NCBI GenBank assembly: GCA_033782935.1
Contig: JAWQEG010000361.1
Location: 261,001 to 325,000, forward strand
DNA length: 64,000 bases
Source of the DNA: Petrolisthes cinctipes
Taxonomy: Eukaryota > Arthropoda > Malacostraca > Decapoda > Porcellanidae
Direction of reading: 5' to 3'
A program made the position numbers and the translations under genes. The first letter of the stretch is position 1. Every line of letters begins with the position of its first letter. Below the pieces are notes generated by a model, which saw nothing but the letters and a program-made list of their open reading frames with translations, made no database searches and was not told the origin of the DNA. Shown one piece after another: positions 20,642 through 29,468 of the stretch.

Positions 20642-23600
20642 GTACCCTAAGCTTGGGAATTTTGAAAGATTGTGTAAGACTAGGCCTACCTGGTAATTTT
20701 ATATTTTTGGATGACCTGGTAATTTTATGTTTTTGGACAACCTGGTATTTTTATATTTTTCAATGACCTGGTAATTTTATATTTATGGACGACCTGGTAA
20801 TTTTATATTTTTCAACGACCTGGCAATTTAAATTTTTTGGCTAACTTGGCACCCGGTGTATATTCACTTTTTCGTTTTTTGAGGGACTGTCTTAGTGGTT
20901 TAGGGTGGTAGTATTAAACTTTCTCTTGGGCGATATAACTACTCGTCTCTGAATTCACATTGCACAATAATAGGAACTGAGTGACGAAGAGAGTGTTTAA
21001 TACTGCCACCCTAAACCAATAAGAAAGTCCCTAAAAAACGAAAACTAGCCAAAAGTGAATATATACCGGATACCAAGTTATACCCACCCTAAACCACTAA
21101 CAAAGTCACTCAAAAACTACTCGTCTCTAAATTCACATTGCACAATACTGTAACGACGAAGAGAGTGATTAATACTGCCACCCTTAGTGTTTTTAGATAT
21201 TAAAGTGCATTGGAAATTAGTTTGGAACACCTTTCCTACAATGTTAACTCAACCCTGGACCCCCCTCCCCCCCTCAGGGCTTTGAAGATTAGGGTTAAAC
21301 ATCAATTTCTGACATTTGAAGGTTTAAATCACCAAATCACTAAGAAAAGCACTCAAAAATTATTATAACTAAGCCTAACCTATCCTATGCTACTAGGCCA
21401 GGGATCACTAACCTTTGAAGTTAGAAGAGCCATTTAATCATAAAAATATAGTACTGTCAGAGCGGCAACTACAAAAATGGTCTCCTAAATCCCTATGACC
21501 CGGGCCAAAGTTCTAAAATCTACAGTACGGTGCTTCAGAAATAACAGAATATAGTTCAGTATCCCCTACTTAAAAACATAATTATAGTGATATTCATGAT
21601 ACATACATTCAGAAAGCTACCGGGTATTAGATAATTTATGAAGGAGGAAGTACATTATTATAATAGATAAAATGGATAAGGAATGGATAAAAGGTATTTA
21701 TTTGTACAGCGTTTGGAGCAGCACAAATGTTCTTGAAAAAGCCGCTTGTGGCTCCTGAGCTGCAGGTTGGCGACCACTGTACTAGGTGTAACTTTGAGCA
21801 GAGGGTCATAATAAATACAATAATTCTGACAAACTTTAGGCCTAAGTTAAATTTACAAAGATCCCTAGGGCAGCTGACCTGTGATTAGGACTAAGTTCTA
21901 TAGTCTTGATCTAGGTCACTAAGTTAGGAAGAAGAAAAATAGTAAGGTTGCAAGTCAATCTACTGGTAGGTTAGATAGGGTTAATTTAATTGATTTTTTA
22001 CCTAACCCATCCACAGGTTACCAAGAAATCTTACTTGCTTGGTAATATAGTAATGTAAGAAATTAACTGAATCTAGCTAACCTAACCAAACCAACCATGT
22101 GATTGATGATCAAGTACTGTACCTAGATTAAGTTTCCATAACTTTAGCTTTCCAGTACTTTTTACGAACACTAACTTTAACCCCACAGTCATTAAAGTTC
22201 ATTTTATCCAATATATGTAACTCTTGGTTTTAGTCTTGTATATGTAAGTGTTACTGTACACACAGCAAAAAAACTATGGTCACAGGGTGGTCCGATGGAT
22301 TTCATATTCTGAACAATCCGGCTGTCTCGGTAGGGTGACTACCAATGTAACGAAGCTGTTATCAAAATCCTTCGTTCGTGGTTCATTCTGTATCGCGCAG
22401 AAGGTGTAACCATAGTTTTTTTGCTGTGTGTACCTATACTGTAATAACCATACAAGCATTGCTGCTATTTGATTTTGTAGGGACTTACATTTTATATTTA
22501 AAATACATTAACCTAAGCATAATAATTTTTCTCCTCACAGAATTCTTGGCATGGAAAGGCTCTTTAGAAATGGATGTGGGAGTTAATTACACAGCTCATG
22601 CTGGATCCTGGCATACTGGTGAAGGCATCAAGCAGATCTTCTACTGTCGGAGATCTGGTGTGAAGCCGTCATCACAAGATATTTCTAAAAAGAAACGAGC
22701 TGAAAAGAAACAAGGTACATACAGTATCATTTTCCTCTATGAATGTACCTGCTATACTGCTAATTTTACTCAGATTAATTCTCTGGGAGACACACAGGGG
22801 GCTGCTCTCTTAGCATTATAATCAAAAGAAGAATCTCACTGCCAACATGTCCTAACTCTCTTGTTAACTATGTGGAAAGGATGAATAACTAATTGGGTGA
22901 CTGTGGAGTGTGTCGTGAGGAATGAGAGACTCTAGGAAGTTTTGAAATCATATGTTGAAAGAGGGTTTTAAAACTATAGGCCTAATTTAATTATACTGTT
23001 TAACTTATATATTTCCTTTGATTCTCATCAGGTACTAGTAAGCTGGGGCTTTATTGCACATCATCAATGGAAGTATTGAAAGCTGATGGAAAGATTCGTG
23101 TCACCTTGTACACTGACCATCATGATCATGAACTTGGATCTCCTAACCTAGTTCACATGGTACTGCCCAGGAGTGAGAAAGATAAAATTGCAGGTACGGT
23201 AATATGAAATTTACCTACACAATACAAGTGCACACCTATAACTTAGAAGCTGACATAGTTTTCAGTTTATACAAGTTATACAAAAAACTGAAAAATTGGT
23301 TTCTGAAATTACCAGTACAATACAGTTATATGTTCATAATTGTTTTTAATGTACTTTTCCATTAAAGTAGAGTTGTGCACAAGAAGGGGTCACTATTTGA
23401 TATATTGTATTTGACTAAAGGCAAATACTGTACTTTATAGTAGTCAAATTATAATCTAATTGTCTAGGTTTAGACTTAAGCATACTATATTTCTGTACAG
23501 TATTAGAGGTTTTGCAATATTAGTGTCATATATTTATCATAAATTACAGTAACTTAAATATCAATGCATAATTCTTTACTCTTAGAAATCTATACAGACT

Positions 23601-25583
23601 ACTTTAATTGATATCTCAAATTTTTATACTATACGGTACTTTAATATTTATGGACATGTTATTGCTGTATGGTACCTTATTTCTTTTAGCAGGTGATGAG
23701 TTCGTCATATGTTCACAGAATAATATTAAAATTAATTACTACCTGAATGCTATTTACTCTCGGTATGCTTTTGACTAAGTGAATGTGGTGGTGCATTATC
23801 GTACATGATCTTGTAGTTGCTTTTCACCCACTGATTGTACAGTAATTATTTAACACTATCCAGGAGAACTTTCCCTATCCCTGGATGTGCAGTAAATATT
23901 TTACATTAAACATTGAAGGCTATCTGCACAAGCCACCCTCTGCTTTAAATGCCAAAGTTGTACTGTATGTCTAGTTTTCAGTTTTTTTTTTTTTTTTTTT
24001 TTATGTGGAAGTGATGAGAAGGACAGGTGTTATGAGAGAGTTAGCAGGCCATGCAGAACAGTGTGTTGTTAAAATGGCTTGGACATGTGGAGAGAATGGA
24101 GGAAACTAGAATGGTACAACGGATAGGGGGCTCAGAAGTGGGAGGTATAAGTAAGAAGGAGAGAAAAGCCACAGAGGAGATGGATGGACACTGTGAAAGG
24201 AGCTCTGAGTGGAAGAGGTATATCTGTGAAGCAAGGTGGAGTAATTGCACGTGACAGAAACGAGTGGAGGAGGGTGGAGAATGCTTAAGAAATGGAAGCT
24301 GCTTCACGGTCCTTGGAGGAGGGGCCTGCATTGAGTGTGGCCCATGGACCGATGGAAGTGGGAGTTTGCCCTGTAGTGAAGTGGCAGGGGTAAACCAGCT
24401 TTTGCTGTCGGGCCTTACTATGGATGTAAACATAGTTGTACCCATTGTAGTCCCACAAGGAGATGCGGTTCTGCTGTGGACATTGCTCCCTCCTCCAACA
24501 GGGATTGGGGGGTTGAGATGTGAAGTGTGTGTGGGGGGTGGGGGGGGGGGGAGTTCTACGTTTAGGCATTTGTGTTTCGGAGGGTGTGTGATGTGACGGG
24601 GGTACCTCCAGCGTGGAGATGAAGGCCTGGTATATGTATGTTTATGTGTTCTTCACCATAATATACAGTTTTGTGTGTTGTCCAATAGATCGATTGAAGA
24701 TGACTTCTAGTCTTCTTTAATTTCATAAAATAATTTACCAGACCTTGTTGCTGTTTAAATCTGCTAGATTTTTACTCAATCACTTTTAGTTGCAGCAAGA
24801 AAGATTATATTTCAACTTTTTTATTGTATTTGTTGCAGGTAATGTGACTAATGTGTATTTTGGTTTTCAGGTATGATTACACAAGGAATAGAGCGTTACA
24901 AAATTCTAGAACAAGTACGGAAGGCATCAGGGGAAAATCGAACATCAATCATGGAGAGAAAGGACATAGAAAATATCATTGCCGAATATGGATTAAATGA
25001 GAGTCAAAGTCGTCACACTGATTGCCAAGTATGTAAATGCATGTATATATGTTCATGTGATGACAATGCTGCAGAGAGAAAGGACATGTGTGAGCATATA
25101 CATACTGTTGTTGGATACTTGAAGAACAATCCCCGTCCAAGAAAACGCAAGTCTCCCAAAGATAATGTGTGTAATGAAGAAAGCACTGGTAAACAAGCCG
25201 AGGAATATAAAGACAAATTGAAGAGGAGAATGCATTTACTTCTATCTAAATGTGATGAAATGGAAGATCTTGAGACTATGAAAGCATTAGACAAGTATTT
25301 ATCCAAAGCGTTTGGTATAATTGACGCTAAGGACACGTATCATTCACATTCAGTTAACTTGCCTTTAGATGAAAATGTAGAGAAACAAGACAACCCAACA
25401 AAGAAGAGAAAGAGAAAAGACGAAGGGAAAAGCCTGAACAAGCCTTGTGTTAAAGCAGCAGGACAGGAGAATGGTGAAACAAAGTGTGCAAAGTCTCCGT
25501 CTGATATCAGGTCTCCATCATTGACTAAGGATGGTATTGACAATGAGCATAGTTATACAGTATCTGAATTTGCTATTATCTAA
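19330..25583 (+). CDS. Domesticated MULE/FAR1-like transposase with C2H2 and SWIM-like motifs (4 exons)
   Basis: Exons 19330-20641, 22541-22714, 23032-23193 and 24871-25583 join across GT-AG introns in consistent phase to give 786 codons without a stop. Domains: residues 1-310 are degenerate 'SSGSVDGQN' repeats. About 312-440 holds three C2H2 fingers (CGYC...H...H, CTVC...H...H, CKEC...H...H). About 438-550 is a FAR1/WRKY-GCM1-like module ('GEGIKQIFYCRRSG', 'GLYCTSSMEVLKADGKIRVT', 'HHDHELG'). About 550-590 is the MULE-type linker 'ERKDIENIIAEYGLN'. About 600-630 is a SWIM-like zinc motif ('CKCMYICSCDDNAAERKDMC', 'EHIH'). A basic tail follows. In autonomous MULEs a DDE core of several hundred residues separates the linker from SWIM; here they abut, so it cannot be a transposase. 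Most likely a nuclear DNA-binding protein. Intact ORF plus intact splice sites argue for selection, but expression is unproven. Confidence 0.75.
20879..21041. mobile_element. Foldback MITE
   Basis: The long arms 'cgttttttgagggactgtct' + 'tagtggtttagggtggtagt' pair with 'actgccaccctaaaccaata' + 'agaaagtccctaaaaaacg'. The loop contains 'acaataataggaactgagtg', shared with 6200-6299. A degraded partial copy follows at 21085-21185. In intron 1 of the domesticated gene. Confidence 0.75.
21399..21779. mobile_element. 381-bp hAT-like MITE with 8-bp TSD
   Basis: Ends CAGGGATCACTAACCTTTGA and, in complement, CAGTGGTCGCCAACCTGCAG, a hAT-type CAGNGRTC terminus. Flanked by TACTAGGC (21391-21398) and TACTAGGT (21780-21787), 7 of 8 identical. 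Lies in intron 1. Confidence 0.8.
22259..22430. mobile_element. 172-bp TA-flanked MITE
   Basis: Perfect 21-bp TIR CACACAGCAAAAAAACTATGG with its exact complement at the right end; TA at 22257-22258 and 22431-22432. Mariner-like. In intron 1, about 110 bp before exon 2. Confidence 0.85.
22541..22714 (+). CDS. Exon 2: FAR1-like module, N-terminal half
   Basis: Acceptor 'tttctcctcacag', donor CAAG|GTACAT; phase 1 at both ends. Encodes 'EFLAWKGSLEMDVGVNYTAH', 'AGSWHTGEGIKQIFYCRRSG' and a lysine-rich 'SKKKRAEKKQ'. Typical of the first half of FAR1/MULE N-terminal domains. Confidence 0.8.
23032..23193 (+). CDS. Exon 3: FAR1-like module, C-terminal half
   Basis: Acceptor 'tttgattctcatcag', donor GCAG|GTACGG; phase 1 at both ends. 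Encodes 'SKLGLYCTSSMEVLKADGKI', 'RVTLYTDHHDHELGSPNLVH' and 'MVLPRSEKDKIA'. Contains the zinc-ligand Cys and HxH-type histidines of the domain. Confidence 0.8.
24003..24640 (+). pseudogene. LINE C-terminal fragment in intron 3
   Basis: Encodes 'LKWLGHVERMEETRMVQRIG', a hallmark of the end of LINE-A-like ORF2 proteins, then a frame change and a degraded 'RDRNEWRRVE'-like end, followed by a non-coding 3' region to about 24640. A T-run (23980-24001) precedes it. Family related to, but distinct from, LINE-A. Confidence 0.65.
24871..25583 (+). CDS. Exon 4: MULE linker, SWIM-like motif, basic tail
   Basis: Acceptor 'attttggttttcag'; stop TAA at 25581-25583. 'GMITQGIERYKILEQVRKAS' is the typical segment after the DNA-binding module. 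'YGLNESQSRH' is immediately followed by 'TDCQVCKCMYICSCDDNAAE' and 'RKDMCEHIHTVV' (C-x-C-x10-C-x-H). The tail carries basic clusters (RPRKRK, TKKRKRKDEGK), likely nuclear localisation signals. The junction at the missing DDE core lies inside this exon, so it is not a splicing artefact. Confidence 0.8.
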
Positions 25584-25688
25584 TACTTTTCTGGAAGAAC
25601 TTTACTTATTCTTTTTTTTTTTGTGTGTGTTTTCAGCCATGTTTTAGTGTTTATTATTTGTTGCAAAGCTGTTTTACTGGAAGAACTT

Positions 25689-26545
25689 TACTTAATCTGT
25701 TAAAGGGAGTTACAGAGGGTGGTAGATTAGTTTAGGTCCGTGTGTAAAGGAAGGAAACTGAAGGTGAATGTGGGTAAAAGTAAGGTGATGGTATTTGAGA
25801 GGGCAGAAACTGAAGTGATTGACTTTGCTACACCTTACAGAGTGGGAGTACTAACTAGGACTAAGTGTGAGATAATTCTGAGGGGTGAGAGGATGGGGGA
25901 AGTGAAGGAGTTTAAGTACCTGAGTACAGTTCTGTATAAGCATGGAAGTATGGAAGGAGAAATTAGGGAGAGAGCAATGAAGTGTAGACAGGTCATAGGA
26001 TCACTGGGGAGGATTATGAAGGGTAGAAGTGTGAGTATGGAAGTGAAAAGGGGACTACGAAATATTATATTCCTGCCAACACTGACATATGCATCAGAGA
26101 CATGGACATGGAGTCTAGAATAGGTGCAGTAGAAATGAGTTACTTAAGAGGAGCATGTGGAAAAAGTAATGAGAGTGTGTATGAGTGAGAAGGCAATTGG
26201 TATTGAGTGTGGAGTGGTTGAGAGAGTAAAGCGTAATACGCCATTCTGCCCCGGGAGAACATCAACAACAACAACAACAACAACACTGAGATGGTTTGGA
26301 TATGTGGAGAGAATGCAAGGTGAGGAGTTTGTAAAGAAGGTGTATGGAAGTGAAGTTGTGGGACCTGGTGCGAGAGGCAGACCCCTGGTTAGATGGCAGA
26401 ACAGAGTGGAAGAGTATGTAAAGGAGAGAAACATGAGGGGTAAAGTAGGGCCTGACCAAGTAAGGAGGGAGTGTTGGAACAGAGAAAACTGGAGGCACTT
26501 CTGTCATGGCCATCCCCTTGGTGGGAATTCCCAGAGGGAATGAGG
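25689..26545 (+). pseudogene. LINE-A ORF2 3' half, 5'-truncated
   Basis: Starts about 100 bp after the stop of the domesticated gene. Encodes 'KLKVNVGKSKVMVFERAETE', 'RQVIGSLGRIMKGRSVSMEV', 'LRNIIFLPTLTYASETWTW', then, after a frame change, 'MSEKAIGIECGVVERVKRNT', 'LRWFGYVERMQGEEFVKKVY', 'GSEVVGPGARGRPLVRWQNR' and 'ENWRHFCHGHPLGGNSQRE'. Provides the uninterrupted reference for the copy at 522-4690. It is split by a 48-bp insertion at 26238-26286. Confidence 0.85.
26238..26286 (+). mobile_element. Ultra-short CAA-tailed insertion
   Basis: 'gccattctgccccgggagaa' + CATCAACAACAACAACAACAACAACA is inserted in LINE-A between the codons for VKRNT and LRWFG. It is the last 22 bases plus tail of the element at 5230-5862. 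It adds PFCPGRTSTTTTTTT-like codons without breaking the frame. Confidence 0.75.
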
Positions 26546-26736
26546 CGTCAGAGCTATAGTGTGTTTTCAACCATTTTTTTTCTTGCAAATTGTCTTCATC
26601 TACATTCTTAAGTATTTAGTGCTCATTTATCTTGTAAGCTGTATTTGAATCAGATGTTTTACTTTTTACAAAATGAAATTGAAATGCAACATTATTCAAT
26701 GGTTTTGTATTTCCGTCCATCCATATACCTGGCGTA

Positions 26737-26954
26737 CAATCGGTGGCACAAGTCCTGTCGCCACATTTATTAAGTCATGAACAAAGTGTGGAAATATAAA
26801 CTTTACAGGCTCCTAAAATATATAACCTGAGACACTTATGAATTTGTCCCCTGGATATTTTAATTTAGCATGATGAATGTGTTTATTTGATGATTAGCCT
26901 TTATATCATTCTTCAAGAAGCACTGAGCGAGGCAACATAACTTTTGCCGCCGAC
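26737..26954. mobile_element. Mariner-type MITE (M11 family)
   Basis: Left end CAATCGGTGGCACAAGTCCT, right end 'acttttgccgccgacta', TA at 26735-26736. The interior 'cttcaagaagcactgagcga' matches 45077-45110. Confidence 0.65.
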
Positions 26955-27479
26955 TAGAACATGTATAGATTTTGAGATTTATGGGGCTTTTATTAGTTTT
27001 CCAAGTACAGTAATACAAGTTTTTTTGTTTTTTTCATTAAGTTAGAAAGAGAAAAAACTACAAACTGATGAAGAGTAGGAAAATAATTTCTACCAAACTC
27101 ATTCGTTTGGGGGAGGGGGGTCAGGTGAGGTCAGAATAGGCTAGGCCAGGCTAAGTTGGATCGGATTAGATCAGTTTTAGGGATTGGGCAGAAACTGTAG
27201 TTGGTAATCTTATATTTTTGCTGAGCATTCTTATTTTGATATTTTTTTCGTAATTTTTTCGTAATTTTCATGGTGATTTAGTATTAATATCAACGTGAAT
27301 ACTGTAAAGTGATAATTTGCCAAAAATGAAGAAATTTAATAGGCCACCCTAAAATTTTACCAAATTCCTATTCTATTTGAAAAGCTTTCAATTCTGTCAT
27401 CGCATAGGATGTGGACACTATAATGTGACCGTATTGCTTATAATAATTTCCCCCCCCTACCCAATATTCTCCCAGGAAA
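26955..27479. other. No gene seen
   Basis: AT-rich, with a homopolymer G tract (27112-27120), 'aggtgaggtcagaataggct'-type low-complexity sequence and a C-run (27450-27457). No supported coding feature. Confidence 0.4.
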
Positions 27480-28822
27480 TGGTGTTGTTGTTGTTGTTGA
27501 AGTTCCTCAAGCTGCCTGGCCAAGCAGCCCTGAGCCCCTAAGGAAGGCCATGGCCTGAATTGGGCTTTCCCACAATGCCCTTGAAGAGGTTTATATATAC
27601 GGTACCTCAACCTCGGGACTGTAGGCTGTCAGTAGCCCGTGACTCGTACGAGGCCCCGAGATTATTGGGTGTCGCACTAGATGAGACAGTGGAGCTTTGT
27701 GGTGATGTTGGTAGCTTCTCTTCTGTCTCGCTTGATGGCGTCACCTTATATACGTCACTATCAGGAGAGGGCAGCTACACCGTCACTCGCAGCATCTTGG
27801 AATATGGTCGGGCATCTTCAATGTTATGAGTTGAAGACGATGTAGGGGGTATTTTCTTGACGTGTCGGCGTAGCCAGGATACTTGACGAACAGCTGGACC
27901 CATCAGATCACCTCTAAAAAACCCCAGATGTTTTCTTGTGAACTCGAACCAGGGCCCATTCCATTCGCAGTCCGTCACCATATCCACTCTGCCATCGCCT
28001 ACTCCAAAGTGTATGTTGTGTTGTGTGTGTTGCAGTCTTCCATAATGTGTTTAATAGAATAAGGTGCTGTGTTGCATCCCAGACAGGCATCCACAATGGC
28101 TCCATCCAGCTTCTTCTGATATGTCAGAAGGGCCTGGTGGTGGCCACACCTCAGCCTGGCCAGGTGGACTCTATCCTCACGGGGAAGGGATGATTCGGAT
28201 GGGTGGATATCAGGAGGTTGTGCATGCAGCTGTGTGTTGTTCTTGAGTGTTTGGATGGACTGATGAGTGATTTGAGTTTGGATATGTTTCTGGAGATTGG
28301 TTTGGGGTGGGCAGGGTGTAAGAGATGATAGTATTTGTGTATGGTATCGTGTACTGGGTGTTGTTTTGATGTTCCTTGGCATGTGTGGGTGTTGTGCCAT
28401 GTAGTGTAGTGGATGGTGTGGGTTTGTGGAGGCTGCAGCAAGTGTTGTTGTGTGCCTCTTATGTCAAGATGATCCTTGATTTTGAGGACTTTGGTTTCAT
28501 AGTGTAGGTGGTCTGTAGGTGTGGTAGCTGTGCTGCCTGTGATTGTCTTTAGGGCTCTGTTTTGTATGGTCTGAAGGGTGTTGAGATGTGTCTCAGTGAG
28601 GTTTAAGGTCCAGGCAGGGCTTGCATAATCCATCACTGATCGAATATATTGTTTGTACACTGGTTGTGGTTTCTTTGTTGTGTCCAAATGTTGTGTTGGC
28701 AAATTATCTGAGGGCTTTAAGTCTTTGTGTGCATTTGTTTTTGATGGTTGTGATATGTTGTTTGAATGATATAGATATGTTGTATGAAATGGTGTTGTTG
28801 TGTGTGGCTGTATCCTTAGTAT
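27480..28822 (-). pseudogene. LINE-B (Jockey-like) 3' half, interrupted by a SINE
   Basis: Minus-strand reading: 'VYKQYIRSVMDYASPAWTLN', 'LQTIQNRALKTITGSTATTP' and 'TDHLHYETKVLKIKDHLDIR', then the 'HLARLRCGHHQALLTYQKKL' tail, typical of the region after the RT palm in Jockey-clade LINEs. The element ends at 27480 with GAGGAACTTC + (AAC)n. It is the longest LINE-B copy here but lacks the RT active site. Nucleotides 27591-28009 are a foreign insertion. Confidence 0.8.
27591..28009 (-). mobile_element. tRNA-derived SINE, about 420 bp
   Basis: On the minus strand the head reads GGAGTAGGCGATGGCAGAGT..., with an A-box-like TGGCAGAGTGG and, about 45 nt on, a B-box GGTTCGAGTTC, spaced as in a tRNA gene. 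The body follows to 27591. It interrupts LINE-B, splitting the consensus ACTCTCTGAGGGC; flanks CTTT/CTCTT are compatible with a very short TSD. An RNA polymerase III promoter is implied. It is not a functional tRNA, as no acceptor-stem pairing is evident. Confidence 0.7.
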
Positions 28823-28917
28823 GGGTTGTTTAGAAAAATTCCTTAATTAAAACAACCAATTTATATTGAAGAAAAGTAAAGAGGCAGAAGGTTTGAAAAA
28901 GGGAAGGGCCTACAGGC

Positions 28918-28946
28918 AGTTTATTATTATTATTATTATTATTATA
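28918..28946. repeat. (TTA)n microsatellite
   Basis: About nine ATT/TTA units. Confidence 0.9.
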
Positions 28947-29468
28947 GGAAGCTATGAGTGGATCCCACTGGAGAGTATTGTTACTGTAGGCTCTATCCAA
29001 AGGGTCCCAGCGGGGGCCATGTCAAAGCTCAATAAAACTATATAGGCCAATTATAGTTGCTCCTGATTACACCTGATGTCTCTGACTGGTACAGCCAGGT
29101 CCATAACCTAACCTAACCAATCATAGACGTGCTGACTGGACCAATCAGAGATGTCATGTGTAGATATGAGCAACTGACTGGTCTTGAAACATGCTGGCTG
29201 GACCAATCAGAGACGTTAGGTGCAATCTGGAGTTGACTGTCTGTAGGCCTTTCCCTGACCTGAACACGAGTCCTTCACTATTCTATTTAGCGTTGATTTT
29301 AATTAACATTAACTAAATAGATAACTAAAATAGCATGATGAACAAATATTGACCAGTTCTCTTGTGGCATAAACAAAACAAAATAAGACATGACAGTAAA
29401 ATTCATAATACGTTGGTGCGAGTAACAGCATTAGTATTTGCGCTATTTGCTACATTATGGGTCACAAT
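28947..29468. other. Repeat debris, no gene
   Basis: Contains 'gtggatcccactgg' and 'ggtcccagcgggggccatgt', resembling the ends of the 29559-31909 element, and four 'gactggaccaatcagag'-like direct repeats (29085-29215). Confidence 0.45.

Noticed and set aside
22378..22540. Extension of exon 2 upstream to 22378
   Set aside because: The open frame starts inside a MITE (22259-22430), and a clear acceptor lies at 22540; homology begins only after it.
27914..28009. Functional tRNA gene on the minus strand
   Set aside because: A- and B-box-like motifs are present, but no acceptor-stem pairing was found and the sequence continues into a SINE body inside a LINE.
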